From Bradyrhizobium sp. JYMT SZCCT0428 (GTDB lineage: Bacteria; Pseudomonadota; Alphaproteobacteria; Rhizobiales; Xanthobacteraceae): a DNA stretch of 64,000 nucleotides. The number at the start of each line of letters is the position of its first letter. Positions within the stretch are counted from its first letter, which is position 1. A model generated the notes under the pieces. It was not told the origin of the DNA, made no database searches, and worked only from the letters and a program-made list of their open reading frames with translations. Shown piece after piece: positions 8,802 through 17,264 of the stretch. The position numbers were made by a program, and so were the translations under genes. The stretch spans positions 1 to 64,000 of the forward strand of contig NZ_JAFCLS010000014.1 of assembly GCF_018131075.1 (NCBI RefSeq), read 5' to 3'.

Positions 8802-10370
8802 CTAGATTTCCTTGCGTTGCATCGCACCTGCGATGTGATCCGCCTGCCGGATCGCCAATGAGACGATCGTAAGCGTCGGATTGCAGGCAGCGCCGCTGGT
8901 GAACTGGCTGCCGTCGGAAATGAACAGATTCTTGATGTCGTGCGTCCGGCCGAACTTGTTGACCACGCCATCCCTTGGCTTCTCGCTCATCCGGTTGGTG
9001 CCCAGATTGTGGGTGCTGGGATAGGGCGGCGTCGGGTAGGTCACCGTGGCGCCGATCGCCTCGTAGACGGCGGCGCCCTGCTTGTAGGCGTGATTGCGCA
9101 TCGCGATGTCGTTGGGATGGTCGTCGAAATGCACACTCGCCACCGCCATGCCGAACTTGTCCTTGGCCTTGGGATCCAGCGTGATGCGGTTGGTTTCCTG
9201 CGGCATGTCCTCGCCGACCAGCCACATGCCGGCCATGCGCGGATAGGCCTCCATCGCGGCTGAGAACGGCCGTCCCCACGCGCCCGGATTGAGGAACGCC
9301 GCCATGAAGGGCACACCGATCGACAACGTTTCCATCTCGTAACCGCCGACGAACCCACGCTTTGGATTGTTGGTGGCCTCATCCCGGATGATGCCGGCCA
9401 TCGTGGTGCCGCGATACATATGCACCGACTTCTCGAACGCCGCGTAGACGCTGCCGGTCATGTGCCGCATGTAGTTGCGGCCGACCTGGCCGGATGAATT
9501 GGCAAGACCGTCGGGGAACATGGTCGATGCGCTGTTGAGCAACAGACGCGGGCTCTCGATCGAGTTGCCGGCAACCGCCACCACGCGCGCCTTCTGGCGT
9601 TGCATCGCGCCTGACGCGTCGGCATAGACGACGCCGGTCACTTTGCCCGACGCATCGTGCTCGATCTTGATCGCCATGCTGTTGGGCCGCACCTCGAGAT
9701 TCCCGGTGTCTTCACCCTTTGGAATCTCGGTATAGAGCGTCGACCACTTCGCACCGGACTTGCAGCCCTGGAAGCAGAATCCGATCTGCTGGCAGGCGGC
9801 GCGCCCATCGCGGGGCTCGCTGTTGATGGCCATGTTGCCCGTATGCACGGTCTTGTAGCCGAGCTTCCTGGCGCCGGCCTCGAGCACCCTGAAATTATTG
9901 TTGCCGGGCAGGCCGGGAATGCCGTTGGTGCGCGTCACGCCCATCTTGTCTTCGGCCTTGGCGTACCATGGCTCCATTTCGGCGAGCGTGATCGGCCAGT
10001 CCAGCAGGTTCGCGCCGGGCAATCCGCCATAGGTCGTCTTCACCTTGAATTCGTGCTCGTCGAAACGCAGCGACGCCCCGGCCCAGTGGGTCGTCGAGCC
10101 ACCGACGGCCTTGACGATCCAGGCCGGCAGGTTGGCGAAGTCCTTGGCGACCCGCCAGCTTCCCGACGTGGTGCGCATGTCGGTCCATGCGAGCTGGGTA
10201 AAGCTCTCCCATTCGTCGTTGACGAAGTCATGGTTCTCGATGCGGGCGCCGGCTTCGAGGATCACGACCTTGACGCCCTTCTGTGCAAGTTCATTGCCCA
10301 ATGTTCCGCCGCCGGCGCCTGAGCCCACGATCACCACCACGCCGCTGTCATTCAGATCGAATTTTGCCAT
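8802..10370 (-). CDS. GMC-family FAD oxidoreductase (gluconate 2-dehydrogenase alpha-like)
   Basis: A 522-residue flavoprotein starting at MAKFDLND (10370) behind a GGAGGAAA site; the open frame upstream is not used. It has the FAD Rossmann motif VIVGSGAGGGTLGNELAQ at the N-terminus, GNSIESPRLLLNSAS in the middle and THNLGTNRMSEKPRDGVV near the C-terminus, as in GMC oxidoreductases of the sugar/polyol dehydrogenase branch. It follows directly the gene for the small Tat-exported subunit 3 (10412-10960), its usual partner. No cytochrome c subunit is adjacent, so the electron acceptor is unclear. Substrate (gluconate, sorbitol or another polyol) is not readable. Confidence 0.85.
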   Translation of the reverse strand: MAKFDLNDSGVVVIVGSGAGGGTLGNELAQKGVKVVILEAGARIENHDFVNDEWESFTQLAWTDMRTTSGSWRVAKDFANLPAWIVKAVGGSTTHWAGASLRFDEHEFKVKTTYGGLPGANLLDWPITLAEMEPWYAKAEDKMGVTRTNGIPGLPGNNNFRVLEAGARKLGYKTVHTGNMAINSEPRDGRAACQQIGFCFQGCKSGAKWSTLYTEIPKGEDTGNLEVRPNSMAIKIEHDASGKVTGVVYADASGAMQRQKARVVAVAGNSIESPRLLLNSASTMFPDGLANSSGQVGRNYMRHMTGSVYAAFEKSVHMYRGTTMAGIIRDEATNNPKRGFVGGYEMETLSIGVPFMAAFLNPGAWGRPFSAAMEAYPRMAGMWLVGEDMPQETNRITLDPKAKDKFGMAVASVHFDDHPNDIAMRNHAYKQGAAVYEAIGATVTYPTPPYPSTHNLGTNRMSEKPRDGVVNKFGRTHDIKNLFISDGSQFTSGAACNPTLTIVSLAIRQADHIAGAMQRKEI

Positions 10371-10411
10371 TTGGATTTCCTCCTCACCGCTGTTTGTTGA
10401 GTTGCCTGGGC

Positions 10412-10960
10412 CTAGACCTTCGGCAGCCAGTCGATGTCGGCGAAGCCACGTTTGATGTAGCCGCCATGCTCCGCGGAGGAACCTTCGTAACCGAACTTCG
10501 GCCACAGCTCTTTTTGGTTGTAGAGCGAGACGACGAGGTCGCCACGAATCTTCTGGAAGAATGCGGTCTGCTCGATCCGCTGCAGCAACACCACGCGGTC
10601 CGCTTCCCAGGGCACTTGGGCATAGGCGACCTTGTGTCGGTCGTTGGCGTCCTGATCCAGCCTCGTGACGCCGTCATTGATCAGCGACTTCACCGCCGGG
10701 TCCTTCGCCGCCTTGCCGTCCCATGGCTTGATCGCGGTGATGTAATAGCTGTCGCCGAGAAAATCGTGCGGATAGATATCGCGCGCCATCTTGACCAGCG
10801 TCTTGAGTGTCGCAGGGGTCAACGACGTGGCGTCGTCGGCCCAGGCTTCCCCAATGCCGAGACCTGTGCTGGTCGCAATCGCAACGGCCGGTACGGCGGT
10901 TGCCGCGCCTTGGAGAAAGATGCGGCGATTGTATTTGCTTCGACGATCGACTTCTCTCAT
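10412..10960 (-). CDS. Gluconate 2-dehydrogenase subunit 3 family protein, Tat-exported
   Basis: A 182-residue small subunit. The N-terminus has a twin-arginine type signal, NRRIFLQGAATAVPAVAIA, ending before ADDATS. The remainder matches the subunit 3 family in length and pattern (ARDIYPHDFLGDSYY, WPKFGYEGSS). I chose the ATG at 10960 over 10972 because GGAGG sits 5 bases before it. It is 41 bases upstream of the GMC gene and in the same direction; the small subunit carries the folded flavoprotein through the Tat system in known three-subunit enzymes. Confidence 0.82.
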   Translation of the reverse strand: MREVDRRSKYNRRIFLQGAATAVPAVAIATSTGLGIGEAWADDATSLTPATLKTLVKMARDIYPHDFLGDSYYITAIKPWDGKAAKDPAVKSLINDGVTRLDQDANDRHKVAYAQVPWEADRVVLLQRIEQTAFFQKIRGDLVVSLYNQKELWPKFGYEGSSAEHGGYIKRGFADIDWLPKV

Positions 10961-10992
10961 GGGTTCCTCCATTGAACGTTTATTGATTGCGA

Positions 10993-11388
10993 CTAACCGA
11001 AGCGGCCACCCCGCTGGATCACTTCGATCTTGTAACCGTCGGGGTCGGTGACGAAGAAAAAGCGCGCCAGCGTCCGGCCGTCATGCTTGAAGTCGCGCAA
11101 CGGTCCGGGAGATAGTTTTTCTCGTTCAAACCTGACGTGTTCGGCATCGACGTCGTCGACAACAACGGCGAGATGGCCGTAGCCATCGCCGAGGGAGTAG
11201 GGCTCCTTGCGATCGTAATTGACGGTCAGTTCGACCTCGAAGGGCGAGGAGGGATGGCGCAGATAGATCAGCGCAAAATCCGGAAACTTAAGATGATCGG
11301 CGACTTCGAGCCCGAAGGCGCGCGCGTAAAAGTCCAGCGACTTCGCCTCGTCGAACACGCGGATCATCGAATGAACGGGTTTTGCCAT
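10993..11388 (-). CDS. Glyoxalase I-like (VOC family) protein
   Basis: A 131-residue protein of the vicinal oxygen chelate fold with two beta-alpha-beta-beta-beta units: HSMIRVFDEAKSLDFYARAFG at the start and FFFVTDPDGYKIEVIQR at the end. Candidate metal ligands are H6, E51, H72 and E122 by position, as in lactoylglutathione lyases. It lies upstream of the GMC module in the same direction, so it may be co-transcribed, possibly to remove methylglyoxal; substrate is inferred from family only. Confidence 0.82.
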   Translation of the reverse strand: MAKPVHSMIRVFDEAKSLDFYARAFGLEVADHLKFPDFALIYLRHPSSPFEVELTVNYDRKEPYSLGDGYGHLAVVVDDVDAEHVRFEREKLSPGPLRDFKHDGRTLARFFFVTDPDGYKIEVIQRGGRFG

Positions 11389-11638
11389 TCAGTTCAGCTC
11401 CTTTGGGCAGGCGATGATGGCCGTTCGCGTCCATAGAATTTAGGTCGCTGTCCGGAAGCGGTGGTAGTAGCGGGCTGTTTCACGGCAGAACAAAAGCGGC
11501 CATGCTGCGGGTCGGGTTCCAGCAACGGGCGAGATCGGGGCGCTAAAAAAACTTGCCGGTCGGCGAACCGAAAGCTCGGCGGGGCGGCTCTACGACACGA
11601 GAACGCATGAGTTCTCTCGTGAAATCAAAGGAGCTAGT

Positions 11639-11845
11639 ATGTTCTATCGCTAGAATCTGCCGGGCTGGGAGCGGGCCATGCGGACCGTCGGAGGCATCCT
11701 GATGATCGCGTACGGGCTGATGGCAATGTCAGGCACGACATCAGGCTATTTGATCGCCGCTACCGGAGCGGTCGCGATCGCGACCGGATTCTTCGGCTTT
11801 TGCCCGATGTGCGCCATGGTCGGCCGCCGGCTGCCCTCGCCATGA
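11639..11845 (+). pseudogene. DUF2892 (YgaP-like) small membrane protein gene with in-frame TAG at codon 5
   Basis: A strong site (AAAGGAG, 5 bases before ATG) precedes ATG-TTC-TAT-CGC-TAG-AAT-CTG-CCG-GGC-TGG. Apart from the TAG at 11651-11653, the frame runs 68 codons with NLPGWERAMRTVGG, a hydrophobic stretch and FGFCPMC near the end, which is the DUF2892 pattern; the family normally begins MFYRKNLPGWER, so an AAG lysine codon has become TAG. Translation could restart at ATG 11678 and give a 55-residue protein that keeps the hydrophobic part and both cysteines. The TGA stop (11843) overlaps the ATG of the sigma factor gene (11842). Confidence 0.75.
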
Positions 11846-12375
11846 CTGCGCTGGTCCGGACCAGCCGCTGCGATCCCGCCCTGGTCGAGGCGGCGCGGGG
11901 CGGGGACGCCGATGCGCTGGTGTCGCTGCTATCAGCGGCCCAGCCTGACGTCCGTCGCTACGCGGCGCGCAATTGCCGCGCAGCCGACATCGACGATGCG
12001 GTTCAGGAAACGCTGCTGCTGCTGTACCGGCGCGTCGGCACGCTGCGGGCGGTGACGTCGTTTTCGGCGTGGCTGTTCGCGGTCGCGCGGCGCGCCTGTC
12101 TGCGGCTCTTGCGCCGGTCCATCGGGATGGCCGGCGCGCCGGCGGAAGACACCGAGGCGCGCCTGGCGCACTCGCGTCCCGAAGACCTTCGCATCGATCT
12201 TTCGCGTGCCATCCAGTCGCTGCCCGCGCATTATCGCGAAGTGATCCTGCTGCGCGACATCGAGGAATTGTCGATTGAGGAGATCGCCTGCGTGCTCGGC
12301 CTCTCTCGTGAAAGCGTCAAGGCCCGCATTCACCGCGCGCGGATCATGATCCGGGAATTTTTGATTCGCGACTGA
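11842..12375 (+). CDS. ECF-type RNA polymerase sigma factor
   Basis: A 177-residue sigma-70 family protein with only regions 2 and 4. Region 2 contains DIDDAVQETLLLLYRRVG and FSAWLFAVARRACLRLLRR; region 4 contains IEEIACVLGLSRESVKARIHRARIM, a helix-turn-helix. Its ATG overlaps the TGA of the DUF2892 frame (ATGA), which chooses this start over 11800. No anti-sigma factor gene is adjacent, so control may be by another route, or the small membrane protein upstream may take part. Target promoters not identified. Confidence 0.9.
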   Translation: MTALVRTSRCDPALVEAARGGDADALVSLLSAAQPDVRRYAARNCRAADIDDAVQETLLLLYRRVGTLRAVTSFSAWLFAVARRACLRLLRRSIGMAGAPAEDTEARLAHSRPEDLRIDLSRAIQSLPAHYREVILLRDIEELSIEEIACVLGLSRESVKARIHRARIMIREFLIRD

Positions 12376-12582
12376 CGCAGGTTCCACGCGCCGCATATTG
12401 GGTCGATCCGTGGCCAAGTTTTCGCGAAATTGCCCCGAAATCCCTAAACGAAGACCACACGGCGCGGATTGTCTGGTGCGTGCGCCGTTCGCGACAAATT
12501 GCTCTGTGCGATGGGCAGGTCCGGACGGATGGCGCATGCAACAACCGAACCGCTCATCGCGAATCAAACCCAGGAGAACTGA

Positions 12583-12879
12583 ATGAAGTTAGTGAAAACC
12601 TCGGCGATCGCGCTTACCATCTCGGCCATGGTGGCCGGTCCCGTGCTGGCGCAGGGTGCCTCGTCTGATAGCAAGATCCGCGGCGGCGTGCAGGGCAAGA
12701 GCCAGATGCAGGGCGGGGCAGCGGCCACCGACGACGAGGAACTCAGTGCGCAGCCGGGTGCCACCGGACAGAAGGCCGCGAAGACCGGTGCGAAGGGCAC
12801 AGTCGGCGCCGGCAGTGGCGCGGCCAAGGGCACTGGCGGTGCAGCCGGCGATACCGCGACCGGCGGCAAGCGCTACTAG
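12583..12879 (+). CDS. Small secreted low-complexity protein
   Basis: A 98-residue protein with a clear signal peptide (MKLVKTSAIALTISAMVAGP, cleavage probably after VLAQG or LAQ). The mature part is G, A, K and T rich (GAKGTVGAGSGAAKGTGG) and looks disordered. AGGAGAA precedes the ATG. It follows the sigma factor gene by 207 bases and is followed by a terminator, so it is probably its own unit. Function unknown. Confidence 0.7.
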   Translation: MKLVKTSAIALTISAMVAGPVLAQGASSDSKIRGGVQGKSQMQGGAAATDDEELSAQPGATGQKAAKTGAKGTVGAGSGAAKGTGGAAGDTATGGKRY

Positions 12880-12910
12880 TACCGCGCGCGCTTCAGCAGA
12901 CTACGATTTG

Positions 12911-12941
12911 GAAACTCCGGTCGCGCGGCGGCCGGAGTTTT
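12911..12941. terminator. Hairpin terminator after the small secreted protein gene
   Basis: AAACTCCGG pairs with CCGGAGTTT across an 11-base GC-rich loop, 30 bases after the stop at 12879 and before the convergent arfB stop at 12952. Only four T follow on the plus strand; the complementary strand also has TTT, so it may serve both genes. Confidence 0.65.
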
Positions 12942-12951
12942 GCAGCGCGGA

Positions 12952-13371
12952 TCAGTCGTCGAAGCGCACCGCGCCGCGCTTCGACTTGACGTCGCTGCGG
13001 CTCTTCTTGCCCTCCAGTCGCCGTTGTTTGGATCCGAAAGTCGGCTTGGTGGCGCGCCGCGGCACCGGCCTCACCATGGCTTCGCGTAACAATTCGAGCA
13101 GCCGGTCGATGGCGTCGGCGCGGTTGCGTTCCTGGGTACGAAAGCGCTGGGCGTGGATCACGATCACGCCTTCCTTGGTCATGCGCTGGCCGGCGAGCCG
13201 GTTGAGCCGTAGAGCGGCGTCTTCCGGCAGCGTGATCTTGCGCGTGTCGAAACGCAATTGCGCGGCGGTCGAGAGCTTGTTGACATTCTGCCCGCCCGGA
13301 CCGGAGGCGCGGACAAAGCCGATCTCGATGTCGTTCTCTTCAATTGAAAGGTCGCGGGAGACCCGCAGCAT
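12952..13371 (-). CDS. arfB: Alternative ribosome-rescue peptidyl-tRNA hydrolase ArfB
   Basis: A 139-residue stop-codon-independent release factor homolog. The start is MLRVSRDLSI (13371); the upstream open frame is made from a palindromic repeat. The GGQ motif that hydrolyses peptidyl-tRNA is in ASGPGGQNVNKLST (near residues 24-37), and the C-terminal tail is strongly basic (RRLEGKKSRSDVKSKRG), as needed to occupy the empty mRNA channel. It rescues ribosomes stalled without a stop codon. Confidence 0.93.
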   Translation of the reverse strand: MLRVSRDLSIEENDIEIGFVRASGPGGQNVNKLSTAAQLRFDTRKITLPEDAALRLNRLAGQRMTKEGVIVIHAQRFRTQERNRADAIDRLLELLREAMVRPVPRRATKPTFGSKQRRLEGKKSRSDVKSKRGAVRFDD

Positions 13372-13388
13372 GGCGTTCACCGGGGAGT

Positions 13389-13516
13389 CGTCATGCCCGG
13401 GCCTGTCCCGGGCATCCACGTCTTAGTCGGTGTCGATCAAAAAGAAAACGTGGATGGCCGGGCATAGGCGAGCGGAAGCGACGCCGTCCCTTGGACCGCT
13501 ATGCCCGGCCATGACG
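13389..13516. repeat. Intergenic palindrome (CGTCATGCCCGG type)
   Basis: Outer arms CGTCATGCCCGGGCCTG and GCCCGGCCATGACG; an inner pair has ATCCACGTCTT and AACGTGGATGGCCGGGCAT. The same type occurs at 23331-23455, 35689-35843 and 45933-46045. It lies between arfB (upstream side) and the end of an M16 gene. Confidence 0.85.
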
Positions 13517-13535
13517 ATGAAAAAGCCGGCGGAGC

Positions 13536-14909
13536 TCAGTTCGCCTTGGGCGGCGGCGCGGCAACAGCCGGCTGGGCGGCGGCTTGCGGGGCGCGGCCGA
13601 CGATCACGGTGAGCAGGCCCTTGCCCCACAGCCGCTGTGCGGCCTTCTTGGCGTCGTCGAGCGTCACGGCGTCGACGAGGGCGTTGCGCCGTTCGATGTA
13701 ATCAATCGGAAGCTTGTCGAGCTGGTATTGCAGCAGCGCCGCGGCGAGCTTCGAGGAGGTGTCGAGCGCCAGCATCTGCGAGCCCTTCAGATAGGACTTG
13801 GCTTCGTCGAGTTCCTTCTGGGTCGGTCCGTCCTCGGCGATTCGGCGGATCTCCTTTTCAATGGCATCGACCGTTTCACCGGCGCGGTCGGCGCGGGTGC
13901 CGGTATTGCCCACGAACAGGGCGGAGCGGTCCATCCAGAGCAGGGATTGAGAGATCGAATAAGCCAGCCCGCGTTTCTCGCGGACTTCCTTGTAAAGCCG
14001 CGACGATGATCCGCCACCGAGGATGTGGTTCACGACATAGCCGGCCATGAAATCCGGATCATGGCGGCGGATGCCGGGACCGCCGAACGTGACCACGGTT
14101 TGCGGCACGTCGAGCGGAACGAAGGCGCGCTGCGGCGGTTGGGCGGCCTGGATTTCGGCGACCGGCGTCAGGCTGGCTTTGGCCGGCAATCCGCCGAACG
14201 TCTTGTCCAGGAGTTTGCCGAGCGTGTCGGCGTCGACATCGCCGACCACGGATATCCGCAGCGTGTCCTTGGCGATGATGCGGCCGGCATAGGCCTTCAT
14301 GTCCGACACGTCGATCTTGGGCACGCTGTCCAGCGTGCCGTTGGACGGACGGCCATAGGGATGATCGCCGAACGAGACTTCCAGGAACTTGCGGCTCGCC
14401 AGCGAGGAGGGGTTGGTGGTCTCGCGCCGCAGACTGGAGATCACCTGCGCGCGGATGCGCTCGACGTCGGCGGCGTCGAAACGTGCCGAGGTCAATGCCA
14501 GCTGCAACAGGTTGAAGGCCTCGTCCTTGTTGTCCTTGAGCATGCGCAGCGAGCCGCGGAAATAATCCCGCGTCGATGAGAAGCTGAGCTCGATGGCGCG
14601 GCGATCAAGCCGCTCGTGAAAGGTCTTGGAGTCGAGATCGGCGGCACCTTCGTCGAGCAGGCCGGCGACCAGATTGCCGGTGCCGGGCTTGTCGGCCGGG
14701 TCCTGGCTCGAGCCGCCGCGGAAGGCATATTCCATCGCGATCAGGGGCACGGTGGCGTCCTGCACGAACCAGGCTTCAATGCCGCCGGGTGACACCAGGC
14801 GCTGGATTTTTGCGGCGGCGTGCGATGATGCCGAAGTCAGCAACAGCAGTGCCGCGAGGGCGGCAATGGCTGATGTGAAGCGCTGCGCGCCAATCGAAAA
14901 ATGGATCAC
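13536..14909 (-). CDS. M16 family peptidase-like protein, catalytically degenerate subunit
   Basis: A 457-residue partner of the next gene. It starts with GTG at 14909, whose GTGA overlaps the stop of the upstream M16 gene. A signal peptide (TSAIAALAALLLLTSASSHA) indicates export. It has the M16 fold but no HxxEH zinc motif: the corresponding place reads VAGLLDEGAADLDS. The RY-containing substrate region near the C-terminus is kept (EKRGLAYSISQS). In bacterial M16B pairs one chain is catalytic and the other, like this, supplies substrate-binding residues. The C-terminal 20 residues are A, P and Q rich. Confidence 0.88.
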   Translation of the reverse strand: MIHFSIGAQRFTSAIAALAALLLLTSASSHAAAKIQRLVSPGGIEAWFVQDATVPLIAMEYAFRGGSSQDPADKPGTGNLVAGLLDEGAADLDSKTFHERLDRRAIELSFSSTRDYFRGSLRMLKDNKDEAFNLLQLALTSARFDAADVERIRAQVISSLRRETTNPSSLASRKFLEVSFGDHPYGRPSNGTLDSVPKIDVSDMKAYAGRIIAKDTLRISVVGDVDADTLGKLLDKTFGGLPAKASLTPVAEIQAAQPPQRAFVPLDVPQTVVTFGGPGIRRHDPDFMAGYVVNHILGGGSSSRLYKEVREKRGLAYSISQSLLWMDRSALFVGNTGTRADRAGETVDAIEKEIRRIAEDGPTQKELDEAKSYLKGSQMLALDTSSKLAAALLQYQLDKLPIDYIERRNALVDAVTLDDAKKAAQRLWGKGLLTVIVGRAPQAAAQPAVAAPPPKAN

Positions 14910-16297
14910 GAGCGCTTCTCCTCGCGTTTCGGCGTGGGGTCCTTGATCAGATAACCCGTCACCGAACGCTTCTTGTCGAGCCATTTCTGGGCGGCGTCAC
15001 GGACCTGTTCGGCGGTGACGGCGCGGATGCGATCAGGCCAGCTGCGGATGTCCTCGATGCTCAGGCCGGTGGTGAGCGCGCCGCCATACCAGCGCGCCAG
15101 CGTCGCCTGATTGTCCTGCGCGTAGATCGCCTCCGCGATCAGCTGGGTCTTGACGCGTTCGATATCCTCGGCGCGGGCGGGATTTTGGATGACGTCCGTT
15201 ATCACGTCGTCGATCGCCTGCTCGACTGCCGAGAACTCCACGCCGGGTTTCGGCGAAACCGAGATCGAGAATTGCGACGGATCGAGCGAGGTGCCCTGAT
15301 AGCCGGCGCCGGCGTTGATCGCGAGCGGACGGTCGATCACCAGCGCGCGGTAGAGATAGGAGTTGGAGCCGCCGCCCATCAGTTGCGCAAGCACGTCGAG
15401 CGCCGGGCTTTCGCCGGCGGCCGCGGTCGTGGAGGAGGGAACGAGGTAATAGCGCCGCAGGCCGGGCTGTTCGACACGGGGATCGGACAGCGTCACGGTG
15501 CGCGGTGCTGCGGGCACCGGCTCTTGCGGACGAGTACGCTGCGCGGGAATCGCCGGCTGCGCGGGGATCGCGCCATAGGCGCGCTCCACCATCGGGCGGA
15601 TCTCCTTGGCATCGACATCGCCGGCAATCACCAGGGTGGCGTTGTTCGGCGCGTAGAAGCGCTTGTAGAACGCCAGCGCGTCCTCGCGGTCGAGCTTCTC
15701 GATCTCCTGTCGCCAGCCGATCACCGGGCGGCCATAGGGATGGTTGAGATACAGCGCGGCCATCATCTGTTCGTTCAGCCGCGCGTCCGGGTTGTTGGCG
15801 ACCCGCATGTTGTATTCCTCGAGCACGACGTCGCGCTCGGGCAAAACATTTTCGTCCTTCAGAATGAGGCCGGTCATGCGGTCGGCCTCGAATTCCATCA
15901 TCCGGCCTAGCTGGTCGCGCGGCACGCGCTGGAAATAGCCGGTATAGTCGACCGAAGTGAAGGCGTTTTCGTTGCCGCCGATCCGGCGCACGGTTTCGGA
16001 GAATTCGCCGGCGGGATGCTTGGCGGTGCCCTTGAACATCAAATGCTCGAGGAAATGCGCCAGTCCTGACTTGCCCGGCGTCTCGTCGGCGGAGCCGACC
16101 TTGTACCAGATCATCTGCGTCACGACGGGAGTGCGGTGATCGGGGATCACCACCACCTGCAGGCCGTTGCCGAGCGTGAAGCTGGCGGGTCGCTCCGACG
16201 TCACCGTGGTCTGGGCCGGCGCGTCGCTGCTGGAAAAAGCGATTGTCGAAATCAAAACGGCAGCGAGCGAAACGGCAAAGCGATGTGGGGACATCAT
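14906..16297 (-). CDS. M16 family zinc metallopeptidase, catalytic subunit
   Basis: A 463-residue exported peptidase. After a signal peptide ending near SSDAPAQ, the inverted zinc motif HFLEHLMFKGT is present, with the downstream glutamate in the ENAFTSVDYTGYF to EFEADRM region. The C-terminal domain has the substrate-binding RP/Y region. It is translationally coupled to the inactive partner by a 4-base overlap. Such pairs act in the periplasm on peptides or misfolded proteins. It follows the lspA and envelope protein genes in the same direction. Confidence 0.9.
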   Translation of the reverse strand: MMSPHRFAVSLAAVLISTIAFSSSDAPAQTTVTSERPASFTLGNGLQVVVIPDHRTPVVTQMIWYKVGSADETPGKSGLAHFLEHLMFKGTAKHPAGEFSETVRRIGGNENAFTSVDYTGYFQRVPRDQLGRMMEFEADRMTGLILKDENVLPERDVVLEEYNMRVANNPDARLNEQMMAALYLNHPYGRPVIGWRQEIEKLDREDALAFYKRFYAPNNATLVIAGDVDAKEIRPMVERAYGAIPAQPAIPAQRTRPQEPVPAAPRTVTLSDPRVEQPGLRRYYLVPSSTTAAAGESPALDVLAQLMGGGSNSYLYRALVIDRPLAINAGAGYQGTSLDPSQFSISVSPKPGVEFSAVEQAIDDVITDVIQNPARAEDIERVKTQLIAEAIYAQDNQATLARWYGGALTTGLSIEDIRSWPDRIRAVTAEQVRDAAQKWLDKKRSVTGYLIKDPTPKREEKRS

Positions 16298-16450
16298 GAC
16301 CTATCTGGAAGCCCGAACCCAAGCGTTCGGGACAATGCCGCGGCATCGTATACCGCGGGTACCACGCCTGATGTCACGATGCAGAGAGCAAAGCGCCTGA
16401 CGGTACCAACAGCGGTCCTCACCGGTGAGGGCGCGGAGCCGAAATTGGCG

Positions 16451-17173
16451 TCAGCGTTCCTTGCCCGTCATGACGTCGTAGTTCTTGTTCAGCGATTCCT
16501 TGGGCCCGGTGCCGTAGGCATAGTTCGGCGAGGGCGTCTGGTACCCAGCCGGAGGCTCGACCAGCGACTGCCGTGGCGGTTCGCCCTTGAACTCCGCCGA
16601 CTCGGCCTTGTTGCCCTTGAACATACCGAACAAGCCGCCTTCATAGCCGAGCTGCGATGGGCTCAGCTGCGGGGCGTTGTTGGTGGTGCCCGGCTGGATC
16701 GGATCGTTGCTGGTGCGGGCGGGCGCGGCGGTTCTGCCGACGTTGAGTTCGGACGGCGACAGAGCTCGAGCCGATTGGGAGGTGTCCTTGTTCTCTTTCT
16801 TGCGGGCCGCGATCGCAGCCTTGCGGCGCGCCTCGTCCGGATCCTTTGGCCAGTTCGGCGCGTTCGCTGCGGCCGAGGCGGCCGGCTGCGGCAGATCGAG
16901 TTTCGGGGGCACCACCAGCGGGGAACGCTCGCGGTATTCGATGCCCTTGCTTTCCATGTTCTTGCCGCCGAGGCCGCTCATGATGTTGCCGATGATCTTT
17001 TCCTCGAAGGTCCTGTCGTCTTCGTCATCGTCATCGGCCGCGCGCACGGGACCGGCGGCCATCACGAGGCCGACGCCAAGGGCAATGGCGGCGAACCGCA
17101 TCGCCCGCGTCAGCGAGGTTGTCTGCACCATCCAGAAGCTGGCTTCGGTCTCGCGCATCGCGCTCGTTCCCAT
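16451..17173 (-). CDS. Conserved exported protein between lspA and the M16 pair
   Basis: A 240-residue protein with a hydrophobic N-terminal segment (AMRFAAIALGVGLVMAAGP) and an acidic run right after it (ADDDDEDD). The rest is P, A and N rich with the phrase ERSPLVVPPKLDLPQP. By position between lspA and two M16 genes, and by that phrase, it resembles the DUF3035 envelope proteins found there in other alphaproteobacteria; this is inference. The start could also be M15 (17131). Function unknown. Confidence 0.7.
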   Translation of the reverse strand: MGTSAMRETEASFWMVQTTSLTRAMRFAAIALGVGLVMAAGPVRAADDDDEDDRTFEEKIIGNIMSGLGGKNMESKGIEYRERSPLVVPPKLDLPQPAASAAANAPNWPKDPDEARRKAAIAARKKENKDTSQSARALSPSELNVGRTAAPARTSNDPIQPGTTNNAPQLSPSQLGYEGGLFGMFKGNKAESAEFKGEPPRQSLVEPPAGYQTPSPNYAYGTGPKESLNKNYDVMTGKER

Positions 17174-17264
17174 TCAAATTTCCGCAAAACTTGCCGGGCT
17201 GGCCTTGAGGCACAATCCCGTGTTTGCAAGGCAATATGCCGCCAACGGCCCGTATCGACCGGGA

